Origin: Aureimonas sp. Leaf427
GTDB lineage: Bacteria > Pseudomonadota > Alphaproteobacteria > Rhizobiales > Rhizobiaceae
Direction of reading: 5' to 3'
Length of the DNA: 32,220 nt
NCBI RefSeq assembly: GCF_001425485.1
Contig: NZ_LMQW01000052.1
Span: forward strand, 4,984-37,203
How positions within the stretch are numbered: position 1 is the stretch's first letter; every line of letters starts with the position of its first letter. Of the stretch, positions 17,058-24,956 are shown one piece after another. The notes under the pieces are model-generated. The model was not told the DNA's origin, ran no database searches, and worked only from the letters and a program-made list of their open reading frames with translations. A program made the position numbers and the translations under genes.

Positions 17058-17734
17058 ACCGACCGACGATCCTCCTCGTCGACGACGAGCCCGCGATCCA
17101 TCGATTTCTGAAGCCCTCGCTGACGGCCGAAGGCTATCATGTCGTCCAGGCCATGAACGGCGCGCAGGCCCTTTCGATGGCCGCGGAGCTGAGGCCGGAT
17201 GCGCTCGTGCTCGACCTCGGCCTGCCCGACATCGACGGTAAGGAGGTGATCGCGCGTCTGCGGCGAACCTCGAGCGTCCCCATCATCGTCCTGTCGGCGC
17301 GGGACCGCGAGGCGGAGAAGGTGCGCGCCCTCGACCTCGGCGCGGACGACTATGTCGAGAAGCCGTTCGGCGTCGGCGAACTGATGGCCCGCCTTCGCGC
17401 CGCTCTGCGACACGGCAAACCGAAGGCCGATGCGGGGACGTTCGCTTCGGGCGACGTGTCGATGGACGTCGCCGCCCACGTGGTCAGGCGGGGTTCTGCC
17501 GAGATCAAGCTGACGCGCCGCGAGTTCGAACTCCTCGAACTTCTCCTGCGCAACGCCGGCAAGGTCGTCACCCACCGCCAGCTCCTGCGCGAGATCTGGG
17601 GCCCTGCGAACGAAAGCGACACGCAATACTTGCGCGTCTACATCGGACATCTGCGAACCAAACTCGAAGACGACCCCGCCGCGCCGCGCCTCATCCTCAC
17701 CGAGCCCGGGATCGGATATCGCGTGGCTGAGTAG
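17054..17734 (+). CDS. kdpE: KdpE, OmpR-family response regulator
   Basis: The 226-residue regulator has an N-terminal receiver domain (acidic D10-D11, phospho-acceptor D54 in 'LVLDLGLPDIDG', switch S in 'VLSAR', Lys in 'VEKPFG'). The C-terminal part is a winged-helix DNA-binding domain ('KLTRREFELLELLLRNAGKVVTHRQLL' then 'YLRVYIGHLRTKLE'). It is phosphorylated by KdpD and activates the kdp operon. The start overlaps the kdpD stop (ATGA). It is the last gene of the operon and is convergent with the iron ABC genes. Confidence 0.96.
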   Translation: MNRPTILLVDDEPAIHRFLKPSLTAEGYHVVQAMNGAQALSMAAELRPDALVLDLGLPDIDGKEVIARLRRTSSVPIIVLSARDREAEKVRALDLGADDYVEKPFGVGELMARLRAALRHGKPKADAGTFASGDVSMDVAAHVVRRGSAEIKLTRREFELLELLLRNAGKVVTHRQLLREIWGPANESDTQYLRVYIGHLRTKLEDDPAAPRLILTEPGIGYRVAE

Positions 17735-17877
17735 ACGAACGGCCCCGACGCTTCCCGCAGGTCTCGCCGACGACGAGAGGAGGCGTCTTGCAAGGTGAGA
17801 AGCCGACAAGGCATCGGCACGCCGTCGTCCGCCGACGCGCCGGGCCAAATCAGCCTCCGCCCTTGTGAACCCGACGA

Positions 17878-18636
17878 TCAAGCCGCCGTCGTGCCGTCGA
17901 CGATCAGGAAGGGGCGGCCCTGCGAGCAGGTCTCGACCCGCGCCTCGACATGATAGACGGTCCGCAGCAAGGCCGGACTTATGACCTCGCCGGTGGGACC
18001 GGAAGCGACCATCGTACCTTGCGCGATCACGATCGTCTGGTCGCAGTAGCGCAGCGCATGGTTGAGGTCGTGCAGGGCGATCAGGACCGCCATGCCCTCC
18101 GCGCGCGCGCGGCGCTGCATGAAGGCGAGGACCTCGATCTGGCGGTAGAGGTCGAGCGCCGAGGTCGGCTCGTCCATGAGCAGGACCTTGGGTTTTCGCA
18201 CGAGCGCCTGCGCGATCGAGACGAGCTGGCGCTGGCCGCCGGACAGCTCGCCGAGATTGCGGAAGGCGAGCCCCTCGATCTGCAATGCCCGGAGAAGCGT
18301 GTCGATCTCGGCGAGTTCGCTATCCTCGACACGCCATCCCGAGCCTTGCTTGGCGGCCAGCAGCACGGATTCGTAGACGCTGAGGACGGCGTTCGCGCCT
18401 GTGTCCTGCGGCATGTAGCGAACGCCGTCGCGGCCCGTCGCGTCGTCGGAAAGATGCACGGTGCCCGGTCCGGAGATCAGGCCCGCGATGCGCTTGAACA
18501 GCGTCGACTTGCCTGCCGCGTTCGGGCCGATGATTGCGGTCAGCGAGCCCGCGGGAAGCGCCGGCGTCGAGATGTCGGACAGGATCGTGCGCTTGCCGTA
18601 ATGCGCGCCGAGTCCTTCGAGGGCGATGGTCACCAT
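17878..18636 (-). CDS. ABC importer ATPase, iron/siderophore type
   Basis: The 252-residue cytoplasmic ATPase energises the FecCD-type importer encoded upstream. Walker A is 'GPNAAGKST' (37-45), the Q-loop lies in 'RYMPQDTG', the signature is 'LSGGQRQ' (131-137), Walker B 'VLLMDEPTSALD' (about 151-162), and the switch His is in 'LIALHDLNHALRYCD'. The 'HDLNHALRYCD' stretch is typical of the FepC/FhuC/BtuD group. ATG at 18636 overlaps the end of the permease gene by 7 bp. A longer frame extending to 19050 lies antiparallel in phase within the permease gene and is spurious. The substrate is most likely a ferric siderophore or related metal chelate; heme or cobalamin are less likely. Confidence 0.93.
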   Translation of the reverse strand: MVTIALEGLGAHYGKRTILSDISTPALPAGSLTAIIGPNAAGKSTLFKRIAGLISGPGTVHLSDDATGRDGVRYMPQDTGANAVLSVYESVLLAAKQGSGWRVEDSELAEIDTLLRALQIEGLAFRNLGELSGGQRQLVSIAQALVRKPKVLLMDEPTSALDLYRQIEVLAFMQRRARAEGMAVLIALHDLNHALRYCDQTIVIAQGTMVASGPTGEVISPALLRTVYHVEARVETCSQGRPFLIVDGTTAA

Positions 18637-19697
18637 GCGCGCTTCCGGTTCGTGAAGATGAGCACGAAGAAGAAGGGCACGCCGACGAGAGCGGTGATGA
18701 CGCCGATCGGCAGGATCGCGCCCGGCAGAAGCGTCTTGGAGACGACCGAGGTGACCGAGAGGAGGAGCGCGCCGCACAGCACGGAGGCCGGCAGGAAGAA
18801 GCGCTGATCCTCGCCGACGAGCATCCGCGCGATGTGCGGTCCGACGAGGCCGATGAAGCCGATCGTGCCCACGAAGGAGACGGGAATGGCGGCGAGAAGG
18901 CTGACCGTCAGCATGGTCTGAAGCCGCAGGCGCTTGACGTTGACGCCGAAGCTCGCCGCCTTGTCTTCGCCCAGCCGCAGCGCGGTCAGCGCCCAGGCCT
19001 GGCGCGCGAACATCGGCACGGCGAAGACGAGCACAGCCGCCGTGATCCACACCTTCGGCCAGGTCGCCTTGGTCAGGCTTCCCATCGTCCAGAAGACGAC
19101 CGCCGCGAGCGCCTGCTCGGAGGCCAGATATTCCAGAAGCGAGAGAAGCGCGTTGAAGGTGAAGACGAGCGCGATGCCGAGAAGGACGATCGTCTCGACG
19201 GTCACGCCGCGCATGGTGGAGGCGAAGTGGATGAAGAGCGCGGCCACCATCGCCATCAGGAAGGCGTTGATCGGCACCATGTATTGAAGCGCGACGGGGA
19301 AGATCGCGGTGCCGGCGACGAGCGCGAGCGCCGCTCCGAAGGAGGCGGCGGCCGAGATGCCGAGCGTGAAGGGGCTGGCCAGCGGATTGGCGAGGATGGT
19401 CTGCATCTGAGCGCCCGCGACCGAGAGCGACGCGCCGACCGTCACCGCCATGATCGCGATCGGCATGCGGATATCCCAGACGACGACGCGAAGCTGGTCG
19501 CTCACCGCGTCCGAGCGGAAGAGCGCGTCGAGGACTTGTTGGATCGTGTAGTTCGCCGGTCCGAGCGCCATGTCGACGCAGACGCTGGCGAAGAGCGCGA
19601 GAAGAAGGACGGCGAGGAGCACGATGCGCTTGAGGGCGAGGGCACGATAGCGCCCCCGCCCTCCATCCACGCCCGCCCGAAGGGCGAGTTCGCTCAT
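18630..19697 (-). CDS. ABC importer permease, FecCD family
   Basis: The 355-residue inner-membrane permease has about ten hydrophobic helices. Family marks are 'R.P..I......GASLSVAGAQMQTILANPLASPF' early and 'FVGTIGFIGLVGPHIARMLVG' later, the loop that contacts the ATPase. It transports the ligand delivered by the periplasmic binding protein encoded just upstream. ATG at 19697 overlaps the binding-protein stop (ATGA), which is why I rejected the longer frame starting at 19829. A single permease gene implies a homodimer. Confidence 0.93.
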   Translation of the reverse strand: MSELALRAGVDGGRGRYRALALKRIVLLAVLLLALFASVCVDMALGPANYTIQQVLDALFRSDAVSDQLRVVVWDIRMPIAIMAVTVGASLSVAGAQMQTILANPLASPFTLGISAAASFGAALALVAGTAIFPVALQYMVPINAFLMAMVAALFIHFASTMRGVTVETIVLLGIALVFTFNALLSLLEYLASEQALAAVVFWTMGSLTKATWPKVWITAAVLVFAVPMFARQAWALTALRLGEDKAASFGVNVKRLRLQTMLTVSLLAAIPVSFVGTIGFIGLVGPHIARMLVGEDQRFFLPASVLCGALLLSVTSVVSKTLLPGAILPIGVITALVGVPFFFVLIFTNRKRAW

Positions 19698-20839
19698 TTC
19701 GCCGTGCCGTCCTTGTCCGTCAGGGAGACGAAGTAGCCGGGCTTGTAGGGCAGCGGCAGGAAGCGGGCGTGCAGTTCCTTGAAGGTCGCCTCCGGATCGA
19801 GATCCCCGAAGAGGTCCGGGTGCATCCACTTCGCCATCTCCTGGATCGCGACGAACTGGTAGGGATTGTTATAGAACTGGTGCCAGATCGCGTGGACCTC
19901 GCCGGTCTTCACCGCCTTGATGCCGGTGAAGGCGGGGCGCTTCGTCAGCGCTTCGAGCTTGACGCGCGCGGCGGCCTCGTCCGCTCCGTAGCCGACGCCG
20001 ACCCAGGCCCCGCCGGGCACGTAGCCCTCCCAGTTGCCGCCGGTGACGATGACCTGGTCGGGATCGGAGGCGATGATCTGCTCGGGATTCACGCTGCCGA
20101 ACGTGCCGGGGATCATGTCCTTGGCCATGTTCGTGCCGCCCGCGATCTCGACCATCTTTCCGAAGTTCTCGTCGCCGAAGGACATGCAGCAATCGTCGGA
20201 ATAGCCGCCGGCGCGCTCAACGAAGACCAGCGGACGGGCGGGCTTCTTTTCGTCCAGCACATCCGTCACGGCTTCGATGCTCTTCTTGCGGAAGGCGATG
20301 AAGTCTTCGGCGACGGTCTCCTTGCCCAGAAGCTTGCCGATGATGCGCATCGAGGGCTCGGTGTTCAGCATCGGCTTCTCGCGGAAGTCGACATAGACGA
20401 GCGGGATGCCGACCTTGGCCAGCGTCTCGATATAGCCGGCCTCTTCCGTCGCGGTCTTGGCGTCGATGTTCATGACGATGACGTCGGGCTTCAGCGACAC
20501 GGCCTGCTCCACGTCGAAGGAGCCGTCCTTCATGCCGCCGAAGGTCGGCAGCTTCGCGATCTCGGGATAGCGCTCCAGATAGGCGGCGTAGCTTTCCGGA
20601 TCGGCCTTCGACAGATCGTCCCGCCAGCCGACGATGTGGCTGAAGGGCGCCTCGCGATCGAGCGCGGCGACGAAGTAGATCTGCCGGCCCTCGCCGAGAA
20701 TCAGGCGCTTCGCCGGCGTCTCCACCTCGACCACACGCCCCGCGACGTCGGTGATGTGCGTGGTCTCCGCGACGGCGGGCTGGCCCGCACACACGAGAAG
20801 CGCCATGACGGCGAGGGCTGTCCGACGGACGATCCGCAT
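19694..20839 (-). CDS. Periplasmic iron/siderophore-type binding protein
   Basis: The 381-residue product has a signal peptide cleaved near residue 24 ('LLVCAGQPAVA'). The body is a TroA/FepB-type fold: 'ITDVAGRVVEVETPAKRLI' at the start, 'VSLKPDVIVMNIDA', 'GIPLVYVDFREKP', 'IASDPDQVIVTGGNW' and a C-terminal 'YNNPYQFVAIQEMAKWMHPDLF'. An unusual adjacent Cys pair occurs in 'YSDDCCMSFGDENFG'; it may form a disulfide or touch the ligand. It is first in the three-gene importer operon and sits next to the iron-type operator. No TonB-dependent receptor is in the window. Ligand identity is inferred from family and regulation only. Confidence 0.92.
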   Translation of the reverse strand: MRIVRRTALAVMALLVCAGQPAVAETTHITDVAGRVVEVETPAKRLILGEGRQIYFVAALDREAPFSHIVGWRDDLSKADPESYAAYLERYPEIAKLPTFGGMKDGSFDVEQAVSLKPDVIVMNIDAKTATEEAGYIETLAKVGIPLVYVDFREKPMLNTEPSMRIIGKLLGKETVAEDFIAFRKKSIEAVTDVLDEKKPARPLVFVERAGGYSDDCCMSFGDENFGKMVEIAGGTNMAKDMIPGTFGSVNPEQIIASDPDQVIVTGGNWEGYVPGGAWVGVGYGADEAAARVKLEALTKRPAFTGIKAVKTGEVHAIWHQFYNNPYQFVAIQEMAKWMHPDLFGDLDPEATFKELHARFLPLPYKPGYFVSLTDKDGTAK

Positions 20840-20868
20840 AGTGTCGATTTCCCGATGACGATGCCGCG

Positions 20869-20897
20869 TTCTATGAAGACATGATAAACCCGGTCAA
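20869..20897 (-). promoter_or_regulatory. Candidate promoter of the iron ABC operon
   Basis: On the minus strand, TTGACC (20897-20892) is a near-consensus -35. After a 17-bp spacer, ATAGAA (20874-20869) is a fair -10. It lies 30-58 bp upstream of the binding-protein start. The RirA-type operator overlaps its -35 and spacer, which fits repression. Confidence 0.5.
20882..20896. promoter_or_regulatory. RirA-type iron-responsive operator (TGA-N9-TCA)
   Basis: TGATAAACCCGGTCA is an exact match to the IRO consensus TGA-N9-TCA bound by the iron-sulfur repressor RirA of rhizobia. It overlaps the -35 of the candidate ABC-operon promoter and lies 40 bp upstream of the methyltransferase start, so it could repress both directions when iron is plentiful. 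Confidence 0.6.
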
Positions 20898-20906
20898 CTT
20901 TTATCT

Positions 20907-20923
20907 TTTAGAAGACTTCGAAG
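20907..20923. promoter_or_regulatory. Irr/ICE-like dyad upstream of the methyltransferase
   Basis: TTTAGAA-GAC-TTCGAAG resembles the iron-control element bound by Irr (TTTAGAA-N3-TTCTAAA): the left half is exact, the right half matches 5 of 7. It ends 12 bp before the methyltransferase ATG, between the gene and the IRO site. Confidence 0.4.
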
Positions 20924-20935
20924 GTAACCCGTGCG

Positions 20936-21745
20936 ATGGGGCAAAGTCCGAGCGGAACGAACTACACGCTGCGCGACGAGATTCGCGACCACTGGTCGAA
21001 GCGCGCGGCCACGTTCGACGACGTCCCGGGCCACGAGATCTTCTCGGATCGCGAGCGGCGGGCCTGGCATCGTCTGCTGTCGCGTCACCTCGGCCCGGCA
21101 AACGGGCGTCGCGCCTTGGATCTTGCCAGCGGCACCGGGGTGATCTCGCACCTCTTGGACGATCTCGGCTTCGAGGTCACGGGCCTCGACTGGTCGGAGG
21201 CGATGCTGACGAAGGCGAAAGCCAAAGCCCGCTCGCGCGACCGTCGCATCACGTTCCGGCTCGGCGACGCCGAGCAGACCCGCGAGGACGACGCGAGCTT
21301 CGACGTCGTCGTGACGCGCCATCTGGTCTGGACACTCGTCGACCCCGCGGCCTGCTTCCGCGAATGGCTGCGCGTGCTCAAGCCGGGCGGCACGCTCCTG
21401 ATCGTCGATGGCGACTTCGTGCGGCAAAGCCCGATCGAGCGCTTGCTGGCGCGGCTCGAAACGCTGGTTCTGAAGGGGAGGAAGCCGCCGGCTGCGGCAT
21501 CCTCGGCTCCGCCCGACCTGGCCGAACAGCATCGCAGCATCTTGTCGCGCGTTCATTTCAAGGACGGCGCGCGAGCCGAAGACATCGCCTCGATGCTGGC
21601 GGAATGCGGCTACGAGCGCATCGTCGTCGACACCCGGCTCGGGGCCATCCACCTCGCACAGGCGTGCCGGATGTCATGGCGCAGCGGACTGATCCGGCAC
21701 GTCCAGCACCGATACGTCGTCGTCGCGGCAAAGCCGCCGGCCTGA
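20936..21745 (+). CDS. Class I SAM-dependent methyltransferase
   Basis: The 269-residue cytoplasmic enzyme has a Rossmann-type SAM fold. Motif I is 'ALDLASGTG' (60-68), the acidic residue binding the SAM ribose is in 'VTGLDWS' (D85), motif II is 'FRLGDAEQ', and 'FDVVVTRHLVWTL' and 'VLKPGGTLLIVDGDF' follow. The N-terminus 'LRDEIRDHWSKRAATFD' is typical of methyltransferases acting on small molecules. It is transcribed divergently from the iron ABC importer with only 96 bp between starts, and both share iron-type regulatory sites. This suggests it modifies or processes an iron chelate or related metabolite; the substrate is unknown. ATG at 20936 is the only reasonable start. Confidence 0.9.
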   Translation: MGQSPSGTNYTLRDEIRDHWSKRAATFDDVPGHEIFSDRERRAWHRLLSRHLGPANGRRALDLASGTGVISHLLDDLGFEVTGLDWSEAMLTKAKAKARSRDRRITFRLGDAEQTREDDASFDVVVTRHLVWTLVDPAACFREWLRVLKPGGTLLIVDGDFVRQSPIERLLARLETLVLKGRKPPAAASSAPPDLAEQHRSILSRVHFKDGARAEDIASMLAECGYERIVVDTRLGAIHLAQACRMSWRSGLIRHVQHRYVVVAAKPPA

Positions 21746-21954
21746 CGACGCTGCGCGGGGACCCATACGCGGCCGGCTCGCAAAGGGTGGAGAACCTTCC
21801 CGACGCCTCCGAGATCGTCGCCGGCGAAGGTCGGCGCGGCGGCAGGGGCTCGCTCGGGTCCGCTCTTCGATCGTGCCACCGGTCGCGCCGGGGGATGGAT
21901 CGACCTATCTAAGGCGGAAAGGCCCATCCGGCTTTCGTGCGAATGGAGTATCCC

Positions 21955-23202
21955 ATGCAGGTCGAAACACCATCTCAGCGCGCCGTCCTCGGCGAGTCCG
22001 GGCAGTGGCCGAGCCATCGCACGTCGATCCTCGACTGGCTGATGATCGAGACGCGGAACGAGCGGTTCATCGACAACATCTTCGTGGACCTGTGCCAGCG
22101 GCTGCGGGAGGCCGGGGTTCCGGTCGCGCGCGCCACGCTGAACTTCCGCATCCAGCATCCCCTGTTCCAGGGCGCCTCCATGCTCTGGAGAAAGGGCATG
22201 ACGACGGCCGAGATGCAGACCTTCGAGCATGGCGCCCTCGACACGGCCGCCTATACGAACAGTCCGATCAAGGCCATCCAGTCCGGCATGGCGTCGATCC
22301 GCCAGCGTCTCGATCCCAAGGCGGCGCTGGAACATGCCTTTCCCATCTTCGAGGAGCTGCGCGAGGAGGGGCTGACCGACTACCTGGCATGGCCCATCGA
22401 GCACACGCTCCAACGCCGGCATGTCGCCACCTTCGCGACCGATCGGCAGGGCGGCTTCACGAAGGGCGACATCGCGTTCATCGCCGACCTGCTTCCCGCG
22501 CTTGCCCTCGTCAGCGAGATCCGCCTGAAGAACCGCTTCGCCCGGACGCTTCTGGAGACCTATGTCGGCCCGCATGCGAGCGCCGAGATTCTCGCCGGCG
22601 CGATCACCAGGGGGAGCGGGACCACGGTCAGCGCCGCGATCCTCATCTGCGACCTCCGCGATTTCACGACGATCTCCGAACTGTGGCCCCGCGACGACGT
22701 GATCGAAATCCTCAACGGCTATTTCGACGCCATGTCCGATCCGATCGAGGCGCATGGCGGCGAGATCCTGAAGTTCATGGGAGACGGGCTTCTGGCGATC
22801 TTCCCGCTGGATCAGCCGATGGCCTGCGACAAGCTCCTGCAGGCGGTCGCGCAGGCGCAGACGGCCGTCGCAGCCTTCAACGAGACGCTTCGGCAGAAGG
22901 GCCGGCCGCTCCTGCGCTACGGGATCGGCATCCATGTCGGCGACGTCATGTACGGCAATATCGGCTCGAAGCGGCGGCTCGACTTCACGGTCATCGGACC
23001 CGTCGTCAACACCGCCTCGCGGCTGGAATCCCTGACGAAGGAACTCAAGCGGCCCGTTCTCCTGTCGCGCGCCTTCGCGGACATGGCCGGCTGTCAGGCC
23101 GCGCTGGAAAGCCTCGGATCGTTTCCGCTGCGGGGCCTCGGCGAATCCATCGAGGTGCTCGCCTTCACGGGCGACGTGTGCCGGGCTTCCCTGGAGCCAT
23201 GA
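21955..23202 (+). CDS. Class III adenylate cyclase with an N-terminal sensory region
   Basis: The 415-residue protein converts ATP to cyclic AMP. Residues about 1-200 form a soluble GAF-like input region; no membrane segments are present. The cyclase domain (about 220-400) keeps the two metal aspartates D233 ('ILICDLRDFT') and D277 ('FMGDGLLAIF'). The adenine-selecting pair is K273 ('EILKFMGDG') and D343 ('RLDFTVIG'), and the transition-state residues are N352 and R356 ('VNTASRLE'). These point to ATP rather than GTP. I chose ATG at 21955, preceded by GGAG six bases upstream, over GTG 21937 or ATG 21943. It stands alone, 209 bp after the methyltransferase. Confidence 0.93.
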   Translation: MQVETPSQRAVLGESGQWPSHRTSILDWLMIETRNERFIDNIFVDLCQRLREAGVPVARATLNFRIQHPLFQGASMLWRKGMTTAEMQTFEHGALDTAAYTNSPIKAIQSGMASIRQRLDPKAALEHAFPIFEELREEGLTDYLAWPIEHTLQRRHVATFATDRQGGFTKGDIAFIADLLPALALVSEIRLKNRFARTLLETYVGPHASAEILAGAITRGSGTTVSAAILICDLRDFTTISELWPRDDVIEILNGYFDAMSDPIEAHGGEILKFMGDGLLAIFPLDQPMACDKLLQAVAQAQTAVAAFNETLRQKGRPLLRYGIGIHVGDVMYGNIGSKRRLDFTVIGPVVNTASRLESLTKELKRPVLLSRAFADMAGCQAALESLGSFPLRGLGESIEVLAFTGDVCRASLEP

Positions 23203-23363
23203 CCGGCGCAAGGGTCTCCGGCTGACGCCGGCCGGAAGCCCACGAACGCGACCCGTGCATCCCGCTCGCGTTCATCCCGCGCGCGACCCCCGCGTCCTTC
23301 GCGATGCGCGTCGCGGCCCCGTCCGGCCGCGAGAGGGAATGCTGGCCGCGGGCCGGCCGAGGT

Positions 23364-24035
23364 TCAGTTCGGACGCAGCGGGCGGGCGGTCGCGGGACGA
23401 GGGAGGCCTTCGGGGAGGAGCTGCTTCTTCAGGGCCGAGCGGAAGCGGGCGGCGGTGGGGAAGTCCCAGACCGGGTCGCCGCCGAGGAAGAGGTCGAGAA
23501 AGGGGATCGCCAGATCGGGGTTCTCGGCGACGTTCTCGCGGAAGGACTGCCAGCTTCGAAGGTTGATCGCCTGCGGCGAAAGCTCGATGGCCTCGAGCGA
23601 CTGCTCCTCCAGCACCCGGTCGAGCACGGTGATGCAGAACTCGAAGTAGAAGACGCCCTCCGGCCAGAACTCGACGAGCGCATCCTCCTCGTGCCGGCTG
23701 CCGGCCGGGCCCGGCCTTTCGGCGCTCGGCGTCACCGAGGGGTTGCGGATCAGGCTGCGCAGCATGAGCCCGGCCGCGAAATGGCTGAAGTCGCGCCGGT
23801 CGCGGTCGGCCAGCTCGCGCTGCTCGTCGAAGGCGCGCGCCCATTCGAGGAAGGCGCGCGTCAGGTGGCGCGGCGCCAGTTCCAGATGGAGGCCGTAGCG
23901 CGTGTTGAACTGCCGCAGCGCGAACTCGACCGTCTTCGAGAAGTCGCTGAGCCGGCGGATCGACCGGCGCATATGCGCGCGGTCGTCGGCGGCCGGCGGC
24001 AGGTTCAGGTTCAGCTTGACCGCGCCGTCCTTCAT
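23364..24035 (-). CDS. Protein of unknown function (second gene of a pair)
   Basis: The 223-residue soluble protein has no domain I recognise. No signal peptide or membrane helix is present. It is Arg/Leu/Phe-rich and largely helical in appearance, with an aromatic-rich centre ('LVEFWPEGVFYFEFCITVLD') and 'FLDLFLGGDPVWDFPT' near the end; the C-terminus is Pro/Arg-rich. ATG at 24035 is preceded by GGAAAGG and lies 28 bp after the stop of the upstream gene, so the two are probably co-transcribed. A longer frame reaching 24167 would overlap that gene heavily and was rejected. High GC typical of the neighbourhood suggests a resident gene. Confidence 0.75.
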   Translation of the reverse strand: MKDGAVKLNLNLPPAADDRAHMRRSIRRLSDFSKTVEFALRQFNTRYGLHLELAPRHLTRAFLEWARAFDEQRELADRDRRDFSHFAAGLMLRSLIRNPSVTPSAERPGPAGSRHEEDALVEFWPEGVFYFEFCITVLDRVLEEQSLEAIELSPQAINLRSWQSFRENVAENPDLAIPFLDLFLGGDPVWDFPTAARFRSALKKQLLPEGLPRPATARPLRPN

Positions 24036-24063
24036 CGAGACGCGCCTTTCCGCAGGACGCGGC

Positions 24064-24795
24064 TCACGGCAGATACGGAACGGTCCGGCGCCACGCGCCG
24101 GCCAGCTCGGCGAAGCGCCGCTCGCGCAGGAGCAGGGTCCAGCCTTCGCCCTCCGCATCCACGGCAAGGCTCGCGCCGTTGAGGACGCGCCGCCCCTCCT
24201 CCATGGATTCGAAGCGCACGAGGACGGCGAGCCAGCATGTCAAAGCCAGCGCGGCATCCTCGTCGGCCCCGGGCCGGAGCGCCGGCCTGTCGGCGCCGCC
24301 GGTCTCGCCGGCGCCCGGCAGGAGCGTCGCCGAGAGGCAGCCGCGCAGGACGCCGGCGCTCGCCATCTCGTGGGCTCTCATGACGGCGGCGAGCGTCAGG
24401 TCCGCATCGGTGGCGAGCGGCGGACGGGCCGGCCGCCGCGCGAGCTTCAGCTCGGAGACGAGAACGCCCGAGGCGTCGGCCCCGCGCGGGATCTCGCGGC
24501 AGACCGCGTAGAGATCGCCCGGCCGCTCGGCCTCGCCGCCCCGGCGAAGGGCGGCCATCAGCCGGTCCAGCCGCTGGCCGAGATCGCTCTCGTCGCGCGG
24601 CAGGACGCGGCTCGCGACATGCTCCACCCGCGACAGGACGCTGTCGGCCAGCGTCGCCAGACGGCGCGTCGGCCGGGGCGATCCGAGCACGCGGCTCGCC
24701 ACGGCGCCCGAGCGCGCCTCCAGGCGGATCGAGCAGCGAAGGTCTCGAATTCCTTCCTTGAGGGGAATGGATAGGGTATCGGGATGGGGCAACAT
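24064..24795 (-). CDS. Protein of unknown function (first gene of a pair)
   Basis: The 243-residue soluble, Arg/Ala/Leu-rich protein has no recognised domain. It starts 'MLPHPDTLSIPLKEGIRDLR', then has a helical central part ('LATLADSVLSRVEHVASRVL' and 'LGQRLDRLMAALRRGGE'). The second half includes 'AVMRAHEMASAGVLRG' and 'LALTCWLAVLVRFESMEEG'. ATG at 24795 has GGAGAG five bases upstream, better than the ATG at 24828. It is divergent from the SorC-type regulator gene and co-directional with the next unknown gene. No functional claim is made. Confidence 0.75.
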   Translation of the reverse strand: MLPHPDTLSIPLKEGIRDLRCSIRLEARSGAVASRVLGSPRPTRRLATLADSVLSRVEHVASRVLPRDESDLGQRLDRLMAALRRGGEAERPGDLYAVCREIPRGADASGVLVSELKLARRPARPPLATDADLTLAAVMRAHEMASAGVLRGCLSATLLPGAGETGGADRPALRPGADEDAALALTCWLAVLVRFESMEEGRRVLNGASLAVDAEGEGWTLLLRERRFAELAGAWRRTVPYLP

Positions 24796-24956
24796 CGAAC
24801 TCTCCGACCTATGGCGGAATTTTAGCATACGGGCGACGGAAGTCAGAGGATTTATATGGGAGGAACCCGAACCGGACCGCCGATCCCCGGCGCCGCGCGA
24901 CCGGCCGCCGAGGCCGCGTCCGATCGGGCCTCGGCCGCCGGGGCGGACCTGTCCTG

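Noticed and set aside
18637-19050. N-terminal extension of the ABC ATPase
   Set aside because: It is an out-of-register translation of the permease gene; ATP-binding homology begins at the ATG at 18636.
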